Origin: Topomyia yanbarensis
Taxonomy: Eukaryota; Arthropoda; Insecta; Diptera; Culicidae
Direction: 5' to 3'
Assembly (NCBI RefSeq): GCF_030247195.1
Contig: NC_080672.1
Location: forward strand, 87,689,113-87,753,112
Length of the DNA: 64,000 nucleotides
Under the pieces are notes generated by a model. That model was not told the origin of the DNA, searched no databases, and was given only the letters and a program-made list of their open reading frames with translations. Positions 44,161-55,900 of this stretch are shown piece by piece. A program made the translations under genes and the position numbers. How positions within the stretch are numbered: position 1 is the first letter of the stretch; each line of letters opens with the position of its first letter.

Positions 44161-45790
44161 TTCGGTGCTATGGGTCATCAGTCGGATTTAAAAAAGCGGT
44201 ATTGTGTAGCACGATAATTCGATTCATAGCATGATCGCTCATAGCTTTTTTCCCCTGATGGTCTGAAATGAGTGAGAAGGGATCCTAGATTATTTGTGTT
44301 CAGCGTTGAAAAAATTTGTGAAAATCAATGCTCCATGTTTTTCAGCATAATCTAACAATTGCCCTGCCCCTACATACTAATTAGTTCCTACTGCCCTGAA
44401 ATGCTTATTCGGATATTCACAGAGAATCAAATTTTGCAGTTATTATCTGCAATGGATAAAACACACATCGCTCTATCTCAATCCTCTTTCCTTTGAAAAT
44501 AAGGATAAAATAATAAAACAAGGAACGCTTTTTTGTTTCGATTGCTACCGTTGTTTTGTTCACTCGCCTACAGATATAGTTCACTGTTTCTGCCTTTCTC
44601 ATACAGAAAGGATATACGATCACACTGAAAATCGATTTTCTAAGGTCTGGATGGTCGACACTCATATTCCACTTGGCCCAGTTCGGCGAGATTTTCTTTA
44701 TTTAGTTTGTACTATTCACTCTGAGAATTTGTTGAGAACCATTACTGGAAAGGCGGCTAAGGACATGGCACGAATGGCTTGAAGTGGAAATAAAATGGCC
44801 GCTGGGGGTGATCAGTCAAATGTCCGGTTTTTTACATGGGTGCGCAGGACGAATGTTCGCTTCTTGCCTTCCATCTTTTATAATGCTGCACGTATGGAGA
44901 CGAAACGTTCACATCTGAAATACTTGCATTTTTTTAAACAAATCGCTATGTAAAATAATCCAAATCCGACCACTTGAGGCGCTACTCCAAAATATATAAA
45001 CCTTTCGAATTCTATTTGAAGTAGACTTTATAAAATTCATAATATAAATATATTCGGTTACTTCTGGTTCACTAACATGAATTTCTAGTCTACATGAACA
45101 ACATGAATTTCTAATCTAGATTAAAAATACACAAAGCAATCGGAAAATAGACTTTGACTATCTTTGCAGATACCAAAATCCTCAGATCAATATTGCGGAA
45201 GACTGCCAGTTCATCCGTGATAGTGTCTAAAATTTATTCTATTATGAAGTTGAGTTGTTTCTCTTTGTGGCACTTACTCAGAATAGAACATTCTTGAAAA
45301 ATCTGTTAACAACTATTTGTGTTCTGATCCTCTTCTAGACTGATTGCAGATATCGTCAAGTAATAATATATGTATTAGTTTGATTAAACTTAATACATCA
45401 ATCATCGACAATTAATACTAGTTCATTCATAAAGCCATTCATGTTTTATTGAAAATAATTGTGGCCTATCATATTGAGCTCTAACAGAAAGTTGCTTTAA
45501 GATTTTGATTGCGATACGCCCCGATAGTGGTGCACCGAATAGGCCGGGAGGGATTATTGGTCTTTTGTTATGTTGCATACCTTTTCCTACTCTCACCTGC
45601 CCAAAAAAGTTTAGCCACTAGTTAGTTTATCCAATATTTGTACAGTGTTCGGAATACTAATGTTCTTTTTTCATATGCTGTATATTTTTGTCTTTCTCAC
45701 ATTTCATTTGAAATATTTTTAATGTTCATGATTGTGACATGTACTGTCTTTCTTTAGTGCATTGCAACATACAGTACGTCAATCGTACGT
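44161..45790. other. AT-rich sequence, nothing recognised
   Basis: Short direct repeats such as ACATGAATTTCTAGTCTA and ACATGAATTTCTAATCTA near 45075-45120 are the only structure seen. No gene. Confidence 0.4.
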
Positions 45791-46400
45791 CGACACTCAA
45801 AAGAACGCGATAATTAACAACCACCACACGGTTAATAAAACACATATTACAAACGCGCTAGCATACGCGACATACAAAAACCCACGCGATAAAAAAGAGC
45901 GTGCACAATAACATACAAACGCTCGAAACTTTCACGATAATACTAGTCCGATCGCAAACGATCATTCACGAATATACGCCCACGATCTCGCAACCAACCA
46001 AACGTTCCGGTAATTAGGTCAAAAGTACCCTCTCTTGCAATTATGATTTATACACGTCCGAGAGCTCCCATTCTAAAATGCGGAAGTCTCAGGGCGACAC
46101 GGTTGGAGACTTCAATGAAGGTACTCGCTTTCCTCCTTCATCTGAACCGTCTGAGCTGATGCGAATATACAAAAGGCTTCTCTGTTATATAAATGAATTC
46201 AAACGCGCGAAGTTACACACATGCTAGCATACGCGACGTAAAAACGGTCACTCTATCAAACACGTTGACATAGAAACGCTTGTACTTTTTGTGATAATAT
46301 AAATCTGACCACCCAAGCGACCTCGCAATCGGGATTATTCGCGCACATCTAGGCCCGTGATCTTGCATACATAAACATGCTTCGGTGATCAAGTCAGTTA

Positions 46401-47511
46401 AGGGTTCCCCTTATTAAACTGCATCACGGAAAAACGCTGTAGAAAATAACCCATTGGGAATTTTCTCCTGAAAACTTTGGCAGCAACTATTTTGCGTAAG
46501 CACTGGAAAATCATTCACTCTCTCTCTCATTGGGACATTGAAAAACAACTCGGATTCGTGCGGTCAACGGTTGGTCGTGCAATTAAACAATGCTACCAAA
46601 CGCTGAGCATCGAACATAATCAGAAACGCTATCAGAATGGATATTCTGTTAGCGATCAGGATCACAAGCGTATAGTGAAAGCGTTTAAATGGAATCCCAA
46701 TACTTCGGTCAGAAATGTGGCCAAAAAGATGAATCTGTTCAAGTCTTTCGTTCAGAGAGCCAAGAACCGGGAGGAACTGCATACGTAAAAAGTGCAGAAG
46801 GCTCCAAATCGTGACGAACGGCAAAATACGGTGGGGAAATCATGGGCCCAGAAAGTGTACACCCAGATGCTGGCGAAGCTTCGTTGTTCACCGCCCAGTA
46901 TAAGTTTGATGTTCCGTAGGATGTAAGGAAGCACAAACTTTCAAAGTTTGCCAATTAATACATGATTTGGCAGGCGATCTGCTCATGTGGCAAACGGAGT
47001 GCACTATTTCTGACAACCGGGATTGTAAACGGGGAGATCTACCGCAAGGAATGTCTACAGAAGCGTCTGCTTCCTCTGTTGAAGCAACACGGGACCCTAC
47101 GATCTTCTGGCCACATCTAGCTTCGTGCCACAATTCAAATGTTGGAATTCCTGGAGTGGTACGAAGCCAACGGGATCACTTTCGTATCCAAGGATATGAA
47201 ACCCCCCCCCCCTCCCCACCCAACGCCCTGACACTAAGGCCCATCGAAAAATACTGGCCAATTGTGAAGCAGGCACTACGGAAGCATGCCAAGAAGGCCA
47301 AATCTGAGGGAAACATGAAGATAAAGTGGATTTTCATTGAGAAGAAACTGCAGCTAGATGTTGTACAGAGCCTAATGAGTGGAGTTAAGCGTATGCCAAA
47401 AGCTTACTAACGGGTTGTATTTTATTGTCTGAAAATTCGAAAACCATTGGTCCACTAGATAATTTTCTACAGCGTTTTTTTCCGTAATAAAATTTGATGT
47501 TGGACACCCTT
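46401..47511 (+). mobile_element. Dead mariner-like (ITm) transposon
   Basis: The ends share AGGGT, then ATTAAACTGCATCACGGAAA (left) versus the complement of TTTTTTTCCGTAATAAAATT (right), with AAAACGCTGTAGAAAA in both. TA lies outside each end. Length is about 1.11 kb. The transposase remnant is listed separately. Confidence 0.7.
46477..47410 (+). pseudogene. Mariner-like transposase, multiple breaks
   Basis: The 5' frame (46477-46788) has two helix-turn-helix-like halves (IEKQLGFVRSTVGRAIKQC and VRNVAKKMNLFKSFVQRAKN), then HT and a TAA. Later frames read KVQKAPNRDERQ, IWQAICSCGKRSALF, NGEIYRKECLQKRLLPLLKQ, FLEWYEANGITFVSKDMKP and LRPIEKYWPIVKQALRK. The last includes the third acidic residue. 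These blocks track the DD37E transposase at 59445. The first catalytic Asp block is missing and several frameshifts and stops occur. A run of C at 47200-47213 sits where the protein would read PPNCP. Confidence 0.7.
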
Positions 47512-48010
47512 TATGTCAGCACTTACGAATATATAAAGATGGTCTCAAATGGGATTATCCCGACGCCCATTCCTAAACTATTATGAATCTGTCACGTGCG
47601 GAAGCCCCCATCTTTGGTCCTAGCAGCCCAGATTCCTGCCTTCAATCATCGCCTCAAAAAAGAAAAAAAATCGTTCACGTTAAAAGTATTATGGCGCCGC
47701 TCCTGATACTTTAGTGATCTGGAAGGGAATGATCTGAACTGTACACTCAATACCGCGGTTCGCGGTAACATTTAAAAGCCTACACGAATATGAAAGCAGT
47801 TACACGCTTATACAAACGAATTTATACATGCGAATTCACAAACACGCGTCATGCACACGCCCTACCTGCCAAACCCATTAACATGGAATCGCTCGAGCTC
47901 TGCGCGATAATACAACCCTGGTCATAACCGCGAGCATGCAATTGTGATCATCCACGTAGGCCGTCGCCCGCGATCTTGTAAGCATAAAACACCCCTGTGA
48001 TAAAGTAAAA

Positions 48011-49820
48011 CGGGGCTTCAAGTGCTATTATACAAACACGTGTTCCCACGCCAACCTGCATCGATACCTTCCCGAAGCCCCTAACCTCACACAGCGTCGC
48101 CTAGATGGACAAAATCTCAAAATTTTATTCTTGATTTTAACAAATAAACATTTTTATATGAGTATAAATAGGTTAAATAAAATTTTTCAGAATATTATAT
48201 ATTGAGAGCAAAAGTTTTGCGGTATTTCAAAGGTGGAATAGATGATGGATTCTGAACAAAACTGCATAAAAACCACTTTTATTCAAAATAATACATCGTT
48301 TTAGTCAATACTCCGATTAAGTTCCAAACAATATCATTTGACAGGCTATTCATCGGACTTATACTTTCCGTTCGATTTAGTCAACACAAGCCTTTCTTCT
48401 TACTCAGACATGCACAAAAAATATAAATCGTGCATGAAATTTTGAAGCATAATATTCAAAGTAGTTATGCCTCTTTTTAAAACAGTTCGGAAACGGCATA
48501 ACACTTGACAAGTTGACTTTTGTATGGAGAATGATCACTTATAGCACGCTACAATTACAATCTAAGTTTTATGAGTGGCTATAAAACCACCATACACCCT
48601 TAAATGTTACTATGGATTACATTAAGGCGGGCTGGTTGACGGAACGATTACCTCGGAACGTGGTTTGCCCTGTATACGAAATGGGTAATCGGAAAATAAA
48701 TTGAACTAGCACCTACCTAAATCCTGGAATCAAGTTATTTGCAGGTATGTATATAAATACATGGAAATAACTTTTTTCTGTAAACCGCTACCGGACAGTG
48801 GGATAAAGGATGGTTAACACGGTGCTAGCAGCCTAGATCCATGCTTCCAGTTGGACTATTCTTCAAAAAAAATACGCCTAATCAACATGTATCTGGGCGA
48901 TATTTGCCAGCAACTCTAGTGGTATGGGGAAACCCACACTCTTCTAGCCTCTGAACCATATACTCGAAATTAAACATCAGATTAGCGGGCCGCACGAACC
49001 TACAAGAATTTACACGTTGGCTCTAACACAATTTTTGCTGATACCATTCGCGTGCAAACCCCATAACACAGTCACTGTTTTAGCATGCAATGGGGTCTCT
49101 AGGATCTGCTCTGGTTGCTCATGACACCGAATAGGCAGTTTTGTTTGTTTGCATATCCATTTGTCCAAACATGAGCTGCGTCTGAAAGGGTAATTCTTCG
49201 GCAGCAATCTACTAAAAGTTTGATTGACCGTATGGTCATTTTTGAGTGAAAATTCCAAAATTTGGAAAGGTACATGCATAAGTATATTTTTGCACCATGA
49301 AATTACAAAATAAATTGAAGTAATAAAAAAAATTAAGATCATATCTTGACTCAGCTGTCAGAATATCCTTCTTGAAAAAATTAGGTAATAAAACACCTTT
49401 TAGTGAGTGATTTTGACATCGAACCACCCAAAGAACCAAGCTTTACAGTTTAAGTTGGAAAACTCCCAAAAAATAGTTGTGATATTGAGAGCATGAGGAT
49501 TAAATGGGTTCACACGTTTCGTCCAACTAACTATTCAATCGTTCTCATAGACTGTTTTATATAAGAAATACAACTTTTATTCAACCGTACTCAGCCTTTT
49601 TCCGAACTGTCGGGAATAACTTCAAACTTGAGTTACGGAATAAATTGGGGTAAAACGAAATCACGCGTTTAGTGCGAACATTCTATCTGCATTCGATTCC
49701 CTGGACTTTTTTTCATAAGAGTACAGCAAGGATTAGTTACCAATCTCAGTTGTGGGAAGATTTTTGCAACTGTGCAAATAAATCTAACAACACTGCCGTT
49801 CTAATTGTAAAGTCCATTAG
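48011..49820. other. Intron-like sequence, nothing recognised
   Basis: No gene or clear repeat. The 110-codon minus-strand ORF at 49010 has no motif and a composition typical of AT-rich DNA. Confidence 0.4.
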
Positions 49821-49825
49821 GCAAT

Positions 49826-50255
49826 ATTTATTCCTAAAAGGGAAATTTGAATTAAACCAATTTGCGCATTGAGAACACAAGACCCAACTTAAATTAAGTT
49901 TGATATTTGTTTTTCAAATTCATCTCGTCAGTAACTAACACCAACTGGGTGTCTAGTTCGACCATGTATGTCAATTTGTACTCAAATTAGCACTAGTTAG
50001 ACACAAAAAATTCCAAACAGTTCACACGCAACATGTGAACGCCTAACGCAACTAACTTGTCCCGAGTGATGTCCCGGGAAGCAAATACAGAAGCCCTGGT
50101 TTTCTGACGTAAAAGCGAAAACGAACTCTTGTCCTTTGGCTAGGGAATCAAATGCCTGGCATTATGTAATATTAATTCCCAAAAGGGAAAATCAGATTAA
50201 ATCCATTTGCGAATTAAGGGCACAAGACCCAACTCAAATAAAACATAAACATAAC
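49826..50255 (+). repeat. Pair of direct repeats, about 70 bp
   Basis: TTCCTAAAAGGGAAATTTGA through ACACAAGACCCAACTTAAAT (49831-49897) recurs as TTCCCAAAAGGGAAAATCAG through GCACAAGACCCAACTCAAAT (50166-50240). Related words occur at 17317-17460. The origin is unknown; the structure could be ends of one element. Confidence 0.55.
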
Positions 50256-50365
50256 ATAAATGAGAAATACGTTCGGTTTATTTGCCATATAATGAACCGT
50301 CATCTTCTGATGATTTCAAAAGGGTTGTATCATACTGTGGCAGAAATGGTTTTCCCTTCATAACA

Positions 50366-52712
50366 CTAGTTTACAAATTTTGGGTTAATTGCATGAAGTT
50401 AAGAAAAAACGTGTTTTCTAAGTCAATTTTGGGTCGCTGAGCACGAAAATCATATTCATTTTCTTTTTCAAAGAACCGTTTTTGTGATTTTTTGAAAATG
50501 GTGTTTTTGAGCACTTTTTGTAGTTTTTGGTCAATATCTCAGGAACAAATCTTCCGATTAACGCAAACGACTCACCATTTGAAAGGTATTGATGTGCCCA
50601 TTCCAAAAATGTATAACATGTCAGGATAAAATATCAACAATTTAGGGTTAAGAGTAACCAAATTCAAAAAAAGTAGTGTTTGGTAAAATTACTAATTTTT
50701 AGTTGATTTTTCATAAAAAAATAAATCAGCAAAAAAAATCTTTTAAAATCTTATGTGACAGACAAACTTCTCACGTGAATTTTTAAACCTAAGATCACGA
50801 AAATCCGACAAAAATTGGTGATGTTATTAAGCACCGAGTGAAAATTGCTCTGCTTTTCACATATCTCTTTTGGTCTTAAATAAGATTAAATAAGATTACA
50901 CTAGTTTACAAGAAAAATGAAGTTACGAGAAAAAGTGTTTTCTAGATTAATTTTGGGTCGCTGAATACGAAAATAATACTCTATTTCTCTTTAAAAGAAG
51001 TTCAAGTTAAAAAAAGTTTTTCTTTTGCTTCCGCTTTTTTTGTTTTTGCTCTATTTTTTATTACAGAATAATAATTTTTCATATTTTCAGAATCTAATGT
51101 GACAGATTTTAACAATTTTAAGGTAATCGCGATAAGCTAAGAAGAAAGGTGTTTCTTCAGTTAATTTTGGATCGCTGAATAGTCCTTTTTTTCAAAAAAA
51201 CATTTTCAAGATTTCTTTGAAAAAGGGGCACTATTTTAGTTATTTGTCAATATCTTGTTCAAAAAGGATCCGATCGAAACAGTTCGAAAGGTATTGATGC
51301 GCCCTTTTCGAAAATGTATAATATGCGTGGATCAAATCTCGACAAATATATTATTATGGCTTAAAAGACAACTGTCAAAATTCTCTTTGAAAGGAAATTT
51401 CAGACAAACTGTTACCCGCCAATCACAGATGTGTATAGTAAACAAAAGAAAAAAGTTTTCTCTTGCATCAACTGCTATGAACTGCGTTTAGCCAGTAACG
51501 GTTTGTCCGGAATTGTCTTTCAAAGAGAATTTTGACAGTTGGCTTTTAAGCTGTAATCGTATGTTTGTCGAGAAATGTACATTTATTATGATTACAATCG
51601 ACCAAATTAAAAAAAAAGTCTAATGCTCGACCTTTTTTTAAAAAAAAATGCATATTTCTAGTAATTTTTTAATAATAAATCAAGGACAGAAGAAAATTAT
51701 TTTAGAATCTAATGAGATAAATAATCTTTTTGCATAAATTTTTATCCAATGGTCACAAAAGTCGGATTAAAAATGTAGATGGTATGAAGCACTGAGTGAA
51801 AATTGTAACTTTTTATTTTTCGCACAATCATACTTTCGGCTGAAATAATCTTCTATACTTGATAGTTATTGTTTGTGTTGGGTACTGTCTTTTCGAGCTT
51901 GCATCCATCCATCCTGTGGCATTTGAATGGTTTGGATATTTCATTGTACAACTAAGTGCTTTTTTCAAATGCGGAAATATCGTTGGAAAAGTTTTGTTTT
52001 CTCTGTGGTGAGTATATATTTTACGATTTAAAGGAATTTTCGGCTTCTGCTTCAACAGGCTTCACAGCAGATTTTCAGTTCACAGATTATTACGTGGCTA
52101 GTGCTACGATCCCACTGAGACTCCTTCCCGATAGGGATTCGAATATTTGAAGACTGGCTTATGAGCCCAGTGCTACACCCTCTAAACCGCCGCATCAGGG
52201 CAGGGTCCGCTAAAATCAAAAAAATTCCATTTCGCTCAATGTGCCATAGCATCAACATTTTCCATCCGATGTTAGTGATAGTATGCTTAAAATTAACGTA
52301 AACATATTATCTGTCATCTTAGATTCTAAAAGGTTTGAAAAAAAAAATTCATTTTTCGGTAAAAAATCTTTTAAAAATGAGTATCTTTTAAAAATGGTCA
52401 AAAATGCACTTTTTTTAAACTTTGGTCGCTTGCAGCACTAAAATTTTTACATATGATCGACACATATTATATGTTTTTGGAAAGGGCATCTCGGCACCTT
52501 TCAACTTGCATATTGACTATATTAATTGGATGATTTTGACACGAAATATGGACTAAAAACTACAAAAAGTGCTCAAAAACGAGTTTTTTGAGAAAATCAC
52601 AAAATCGCTTTTTTGAACAAAAAAATGAATATTGTTTTCGTGTTCAGCGACCCAAAATTAGTATAAAAAATACTTTTTCTTGGAGCTTCATTTTTCTTGT
52701 AAACTAGTATAA
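50366..52712. mobile_element. Composite inverted-repeat element built from repeated arm units
   Basis: ACTAGTTTACAA begins the left arm at about 50366, and its complement ends the right arm at about 52712. Matching arm landmarks are TTTTGGGTCGCTGA, ACGAAAA, TTGTGATTTT, TTTTGAGCACTTTTTGTAGT and GAAAGG...TGCCC. The arm unit recurs in direct orientation near 50898-51010 and 51130-51335, so three left-type units face one right-type unit. The TCTCGAC MITE (51337-51573) sits inside. Stretches at 51830-52330 are unrelated single-copy-looking DNA. Confidence 0.65.
51337..51573. mobile_element. MITE family 1 (TCTCGAC ends), intact copy
   Basis: TCTCGACAAATATAT at the left faces GTATGTTTGTCGAGA at the right. 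The inverted match continues for about 85 bp through CTTAAAAGACAACTGTCAAA and TCTCTTTGAAAG. Length is 237 bp. It is the same family as 6064-6536. Confidence 0.8.
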
Positions 52713-53866
52713 TCGGCAGTGTTGCAAATGGCCACCACATAATTTGAGGGAGCTCAGATATCAATATGTCAGGCACAGAATTGATGGAATACTTAAGTAG
52801 TACAAATTTGCATATATGTAGCTAATGTAGGGAATCGTTTAACATTTGCACGAGCTGGCAGAGAAGAGTTGTTAGATGTAACTATCTGCTCTGACTGTAT
52901 TACGCATGAGTTTGGTAAACTGGCTCCTACAAAATGAGCTGTAACCGTCGGCATCTGATCGTAAGTACGTCGTCTTTGATCGTTTAAACGTCTCGCTAGA
53001 TATCTTCACATATCGTGATCCCAAGCCTACGAACTGGGATCTCTACTCATAGTAGTTTCTCTCATAGTAGCAGCATACCAAGAGGCTTGTCCGCTTCGAA
53101 TTATGCGTGCTTCTAGACGGACACCTTGGTGGAATACCGAACTTATTCGACTCGAAAAGTTATATAGAAGAGCTTGGAATCGCAGACAGAGGGACGAGTT
53201 GGAGACATTTAAGTTGGCTTGCAAAGCATGTTCTTAGATCTTCTGAGCAAAGTGGTTGGAAAAACTTCTACACAAATGACTCAAGACAAGATAAATAGAT
53301 TAAATAAATTACTTTCGAAATCGAAGTCAGTTTGATTAGGACTGCTAATGGTGAATACTCGTCTGACAATGATGCAGTACTCTACTGTCTTTTTATTTTA
53401 TTTTTATGTCCCCAGAGTTATTTTCAGGTAGTTCTGATTCTTGGGCATTTGCTCGTAGAACTGTGATAATCGAATCGATCAAATGGGCGATTGAAAGTTT
53501 TGCTCCGCGTGGGTCTCCAGGAAAGATGGAATCATTCCAGTTCTACTTCAAAGAGGGTACGAACACTTCAAGCCAGTGCTGAGCTCCATCACGTTACTGA
53601 TGGCAAACCAGCTAGACAAAGGAGAATGAAACGGTTAGCAGTCAAAACTGTAAGCGATGCTTATTGAGTTACGGTTCTCACTGCAATGAATTGACAACAG
53701 TAAGACGGTTCTCTCCTGAATCTCTCACTCATTGGAATCATTATTGAAAGAAATTGAAACTGACCTTCATTTCATTTACAATATAAACACGGTTATGACG
53801 GTCATCTTATTACGAACAACGAGCTAGTATTAACAAAAAGACGGATTCACAGAAATAGCTTTGCAT

Positions 53867-54117
53867 CAGGGGCGGATGCAGAAAAAAAATTCGGGAAGGG
53901 TCTGAAATTTCGATTTTAAAATAACATTGTTAAATTCTTAATACGTAAATAACGTTATTTAAAAAATATCAGTTTTGTTGAACAAATTTGGTTTGGAATG
54001 ATTTTGCATTTGAAATTAATATAAAATTGAAACTAATTTAAAATTTCTCAACAAGTAAAAAATTTCGGGGGGGGGGGGTCCGGACCCCCAAGACCCTCTC
54101 CCTGGATCCGCCGCCTG
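53867..54117. mobile_element. 251-bp hAT-like MITE with exact 8-bp duplication
   Basis: CAGGGGCGGATGCAG at 53867 faces CTGGATCCGCCGCCTG at 54117. CTTTGCAT is duplicated exactly at 53859-53866 and 54118-54125. The CAGGGGCGGAT terminus is typical of hAT elements. A run of G and a TCCGGACCCCC palindrome lie near the right end. Confidence 0.9.
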
Positions 54118-55347
54118 CTTTGCATACAAGAAACAGAAGGGTGGAGAAAAATCAACAATGCACCACATGCTGCCTGAATTGAGTACAATGATAATATTCT
54201 GTTTACCATACCAATACAAATTAATTGGTACTCAATCTGTTTATCACTTTAATGCGCTCTCTCTCACGGCTTCTGTGAGAGATAGTTAACTGAAACCCTA
54301 TGCGAAATTAAATAACGGTCATTTTTGTAGTGATACGGTCACTTCATATTTACCGTCACAGTTCAAAGACCATTGTAAGATTGTACAGCACCGCTTCAAG
54401 CATATTTAAAAAAAAGTTTTTACTTGTAGTATTGCAACAGGATACATGCTATCAGTGTGGCGGGAAATAACAGTCAAATTCATTTCCAAAGGTGACCGCG
54501 CTACTTATGAGGAGCCAAACCGCTTTAAACCGATCAGTCTGACTTTCTTCTAAAATCAGTGGAAAGTGTAATCAACCACTACATTCGGGATATTAGCTTG
54601 GGCGAGCACCCGCTGCATGCAATGCAACATGCATAGCAGCGGGAGAAGTCTACAACCGCCCTGTTACACAATGCTGTCTACACCATTGAAAAAGTGTTTT
54701 CGCAAAGCAAATCAAGACTTCTAAGTGTTTCTTGACATGGAGGGTGCTTTTGACAACGTGTCTCTCGAATCCATTTTGGAATCAGCACGAGGTCTTGGAG
54801 TACCTTCATGTATCACGAACTAGATACACGCAATGCTTAGCAACCGACATCTGTGATCATCGTTATGACAAGTAGAGATAAGGAAACTGAGTGCCTGTGG
54901 ATGTCCTCAAGGTGGTGTGCTGTCACCACTTCTATGGAACCTTGTAGCCGGTGGTTTTTTGAGGAAACTTTATGAGCTTGGGTTTCCGACATTTGGTTTC
55001 GCCGATTACTATCATATAATGATTACCGGTATTTGCATTTACACACTTTTTGATTTGTTTACACTTAGTCTTCAAAATGCTATCTATTTTTTATGGGTAC
55101 TCGGTCATTCCGGTATTACTGGAAATCAATGGGCGGACGAACGCGCAAGAGCCAGCGCGCGCTGGGACTGGCTTTGTTGGTCCGGAGTCAGTTCTACCGC
55201 TGTCGATAAGTTTCATAAAGCACAAGATGCGTTATTGGGTTACATCCGAACATTTCAACCATTGGCATAGCTTGCAAACTTGCTTTCGAACAATGTGCCG
55301 GATGTGAGTCCGAAAATGTCAAAGAATTTGCTGCATCTATCCTAGTA

Positions 55348-55607
55348 CAATTGGTCGGTATTAAGTCAGACCGAACTAAGTGACAATATATTGATTTCGA
55401 GAAAAACGAGTTTAAAGTTTGAATCGCAGCATCCTTTACGTTATAATTGGAAATTTATTTTTGCCATAATTCTTGTTTATTGTTACTTATTTCAAATCTG
55501 GCAAAAGTCGAATGTAGCTGAAGAAATTCTTTATCCAGTGCTATCATTATCTAATTTTTTGATATTTTGCGACTTAGTCCGGTCAGACTTAACACCGACC
55601 CATTGAA
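55348..55607. mobile_element. 260-bp MITE with CAAT-GGTCGGT ends, GTA target
   Basis: CAATTGGTCGGTATTAAGTC at the left is matched by the inverted right end TTAACACCGACCCATTG. The match continues through GACCGAACTAAGT. GTA lies on both sides (55345-55347 and 55608-55610). It interrupts the C-terminal part of the RNase H LINE. Confidence 0.8.
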
Positions 55608-55651
55608 GTATTATAATCGAGGCACTGACTGGACATTGCAAATTCAATTAT

Positions 55652-55799
55652 GAAAGATGGCGTTTGGTCACAAGTTTCTTACAATAATATTTTATTGCAT
55701 CTAAAAACGCAATAAAATATTATTGTTAGAAAACCCGTGACCAAACACTATCTCTCATGACCGAAAACAAAATTGTCGTTCATCTTTCTATCGAAACTA
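55652..55799. mobile_element. 148-bp hairpin MITE, AATTAT target duplication
   Basis: AATTAT is repeated exactly at 55646-55651 and 55800-55805. Removing the insert makes the LINE read KFNY|HMATIG without a break. About 48 bp at the left end pairs with an inverted segment ending near 55757, with an 11-nt loop; the core ACAATAATATTTTATTGC is perfect. Confidence 0.8.
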
Positions 55800-55900
55800 A
55801 ATTATCACATGGCTACTATCGGGCGTGCTGAGTATTATTCGTGTGATCTTTGTGAATCCGATTATAAATATTTATCCGATTGTTCAAAGTTGTACAAATT

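Larger units (their letters stand above)
45791..48010. repeat. Dispersed repeat R2 in three diverged copies
   Basis: Copies at about 45840-46030, 46190-46400 and 47780-48005 share the order CGCGCTAGCATACGCGAC, CGCGATAA, AAACGCTCG, GCGATAATAC-type words, GATCATTCGCG-type words, CGATCTTGCA and a GGTAATCAAGTCA-type end. The mariner at 46401 lies directly after copy two. No coding capacity is evident, so this may be part of an LTR or a satellite-like element. Confidence 0.55.
53007..55890 (+). pseudogene. LINE ORF2 (reverse transcriptase, RNase H), inactivated
   Basis: Readable parts in order are: FTYRDPKPTNWDLYS; YQEACPLRIMRASRRTPWWN and LYRRAWNRRQRDELETFKLA (53060-53240); IESIKWAIESFAPRGSPGK (about 53475-53530); WREITVKFISKGDRATYEEP (54460-54520); FLDMEGAFDNVSLESIL (54730-54780) with the first RT Asp; CGCPQGGVLSPLLWNLVAG and FGFADYYHIM (54895-55020). 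Family members have FADD, so the Tyr removes a catalytic Asp. Then FLWVLGHSGITGNQWADERA, an RNase H active-site block, follows directly because the region between is deleted. C-terminal pieces ALTGHCKFNY and HMATIGRAEYYSCDLCESDY flank the last MITE. Confidence 0.75.
52940..55900 (+). mobile_element. RNase H-bearing LINE (R1/LOA/I group), multiply interrupted
   Basis: Plus-strand blocks follow the ORF2 order from the post-endonuclease linker to a terminal Cys motif. The 5' end and endonuclease are missing. Insertions are the segment of about 53610-54425 (with a hAT MITE inside), 55348-55607 and 55652-55799. An internal deletion at about 55060-55090 fuses RT to RNase H. Confidence 0.75.

Noticed and set aside
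48740..48770. TTTGCAG|GTATGT as a second recursive splice site
   Set aside because: The donor half is acceptable, but the upstream tract is purine-rich (GGAATCAAG), unlike the 15838 site.
53390..53440. Acceptor TTTTCAG|GTAGTT near 53427
   Set aside because: It lies inside the LINE reading frame and is explained by retrotransposon sequence.
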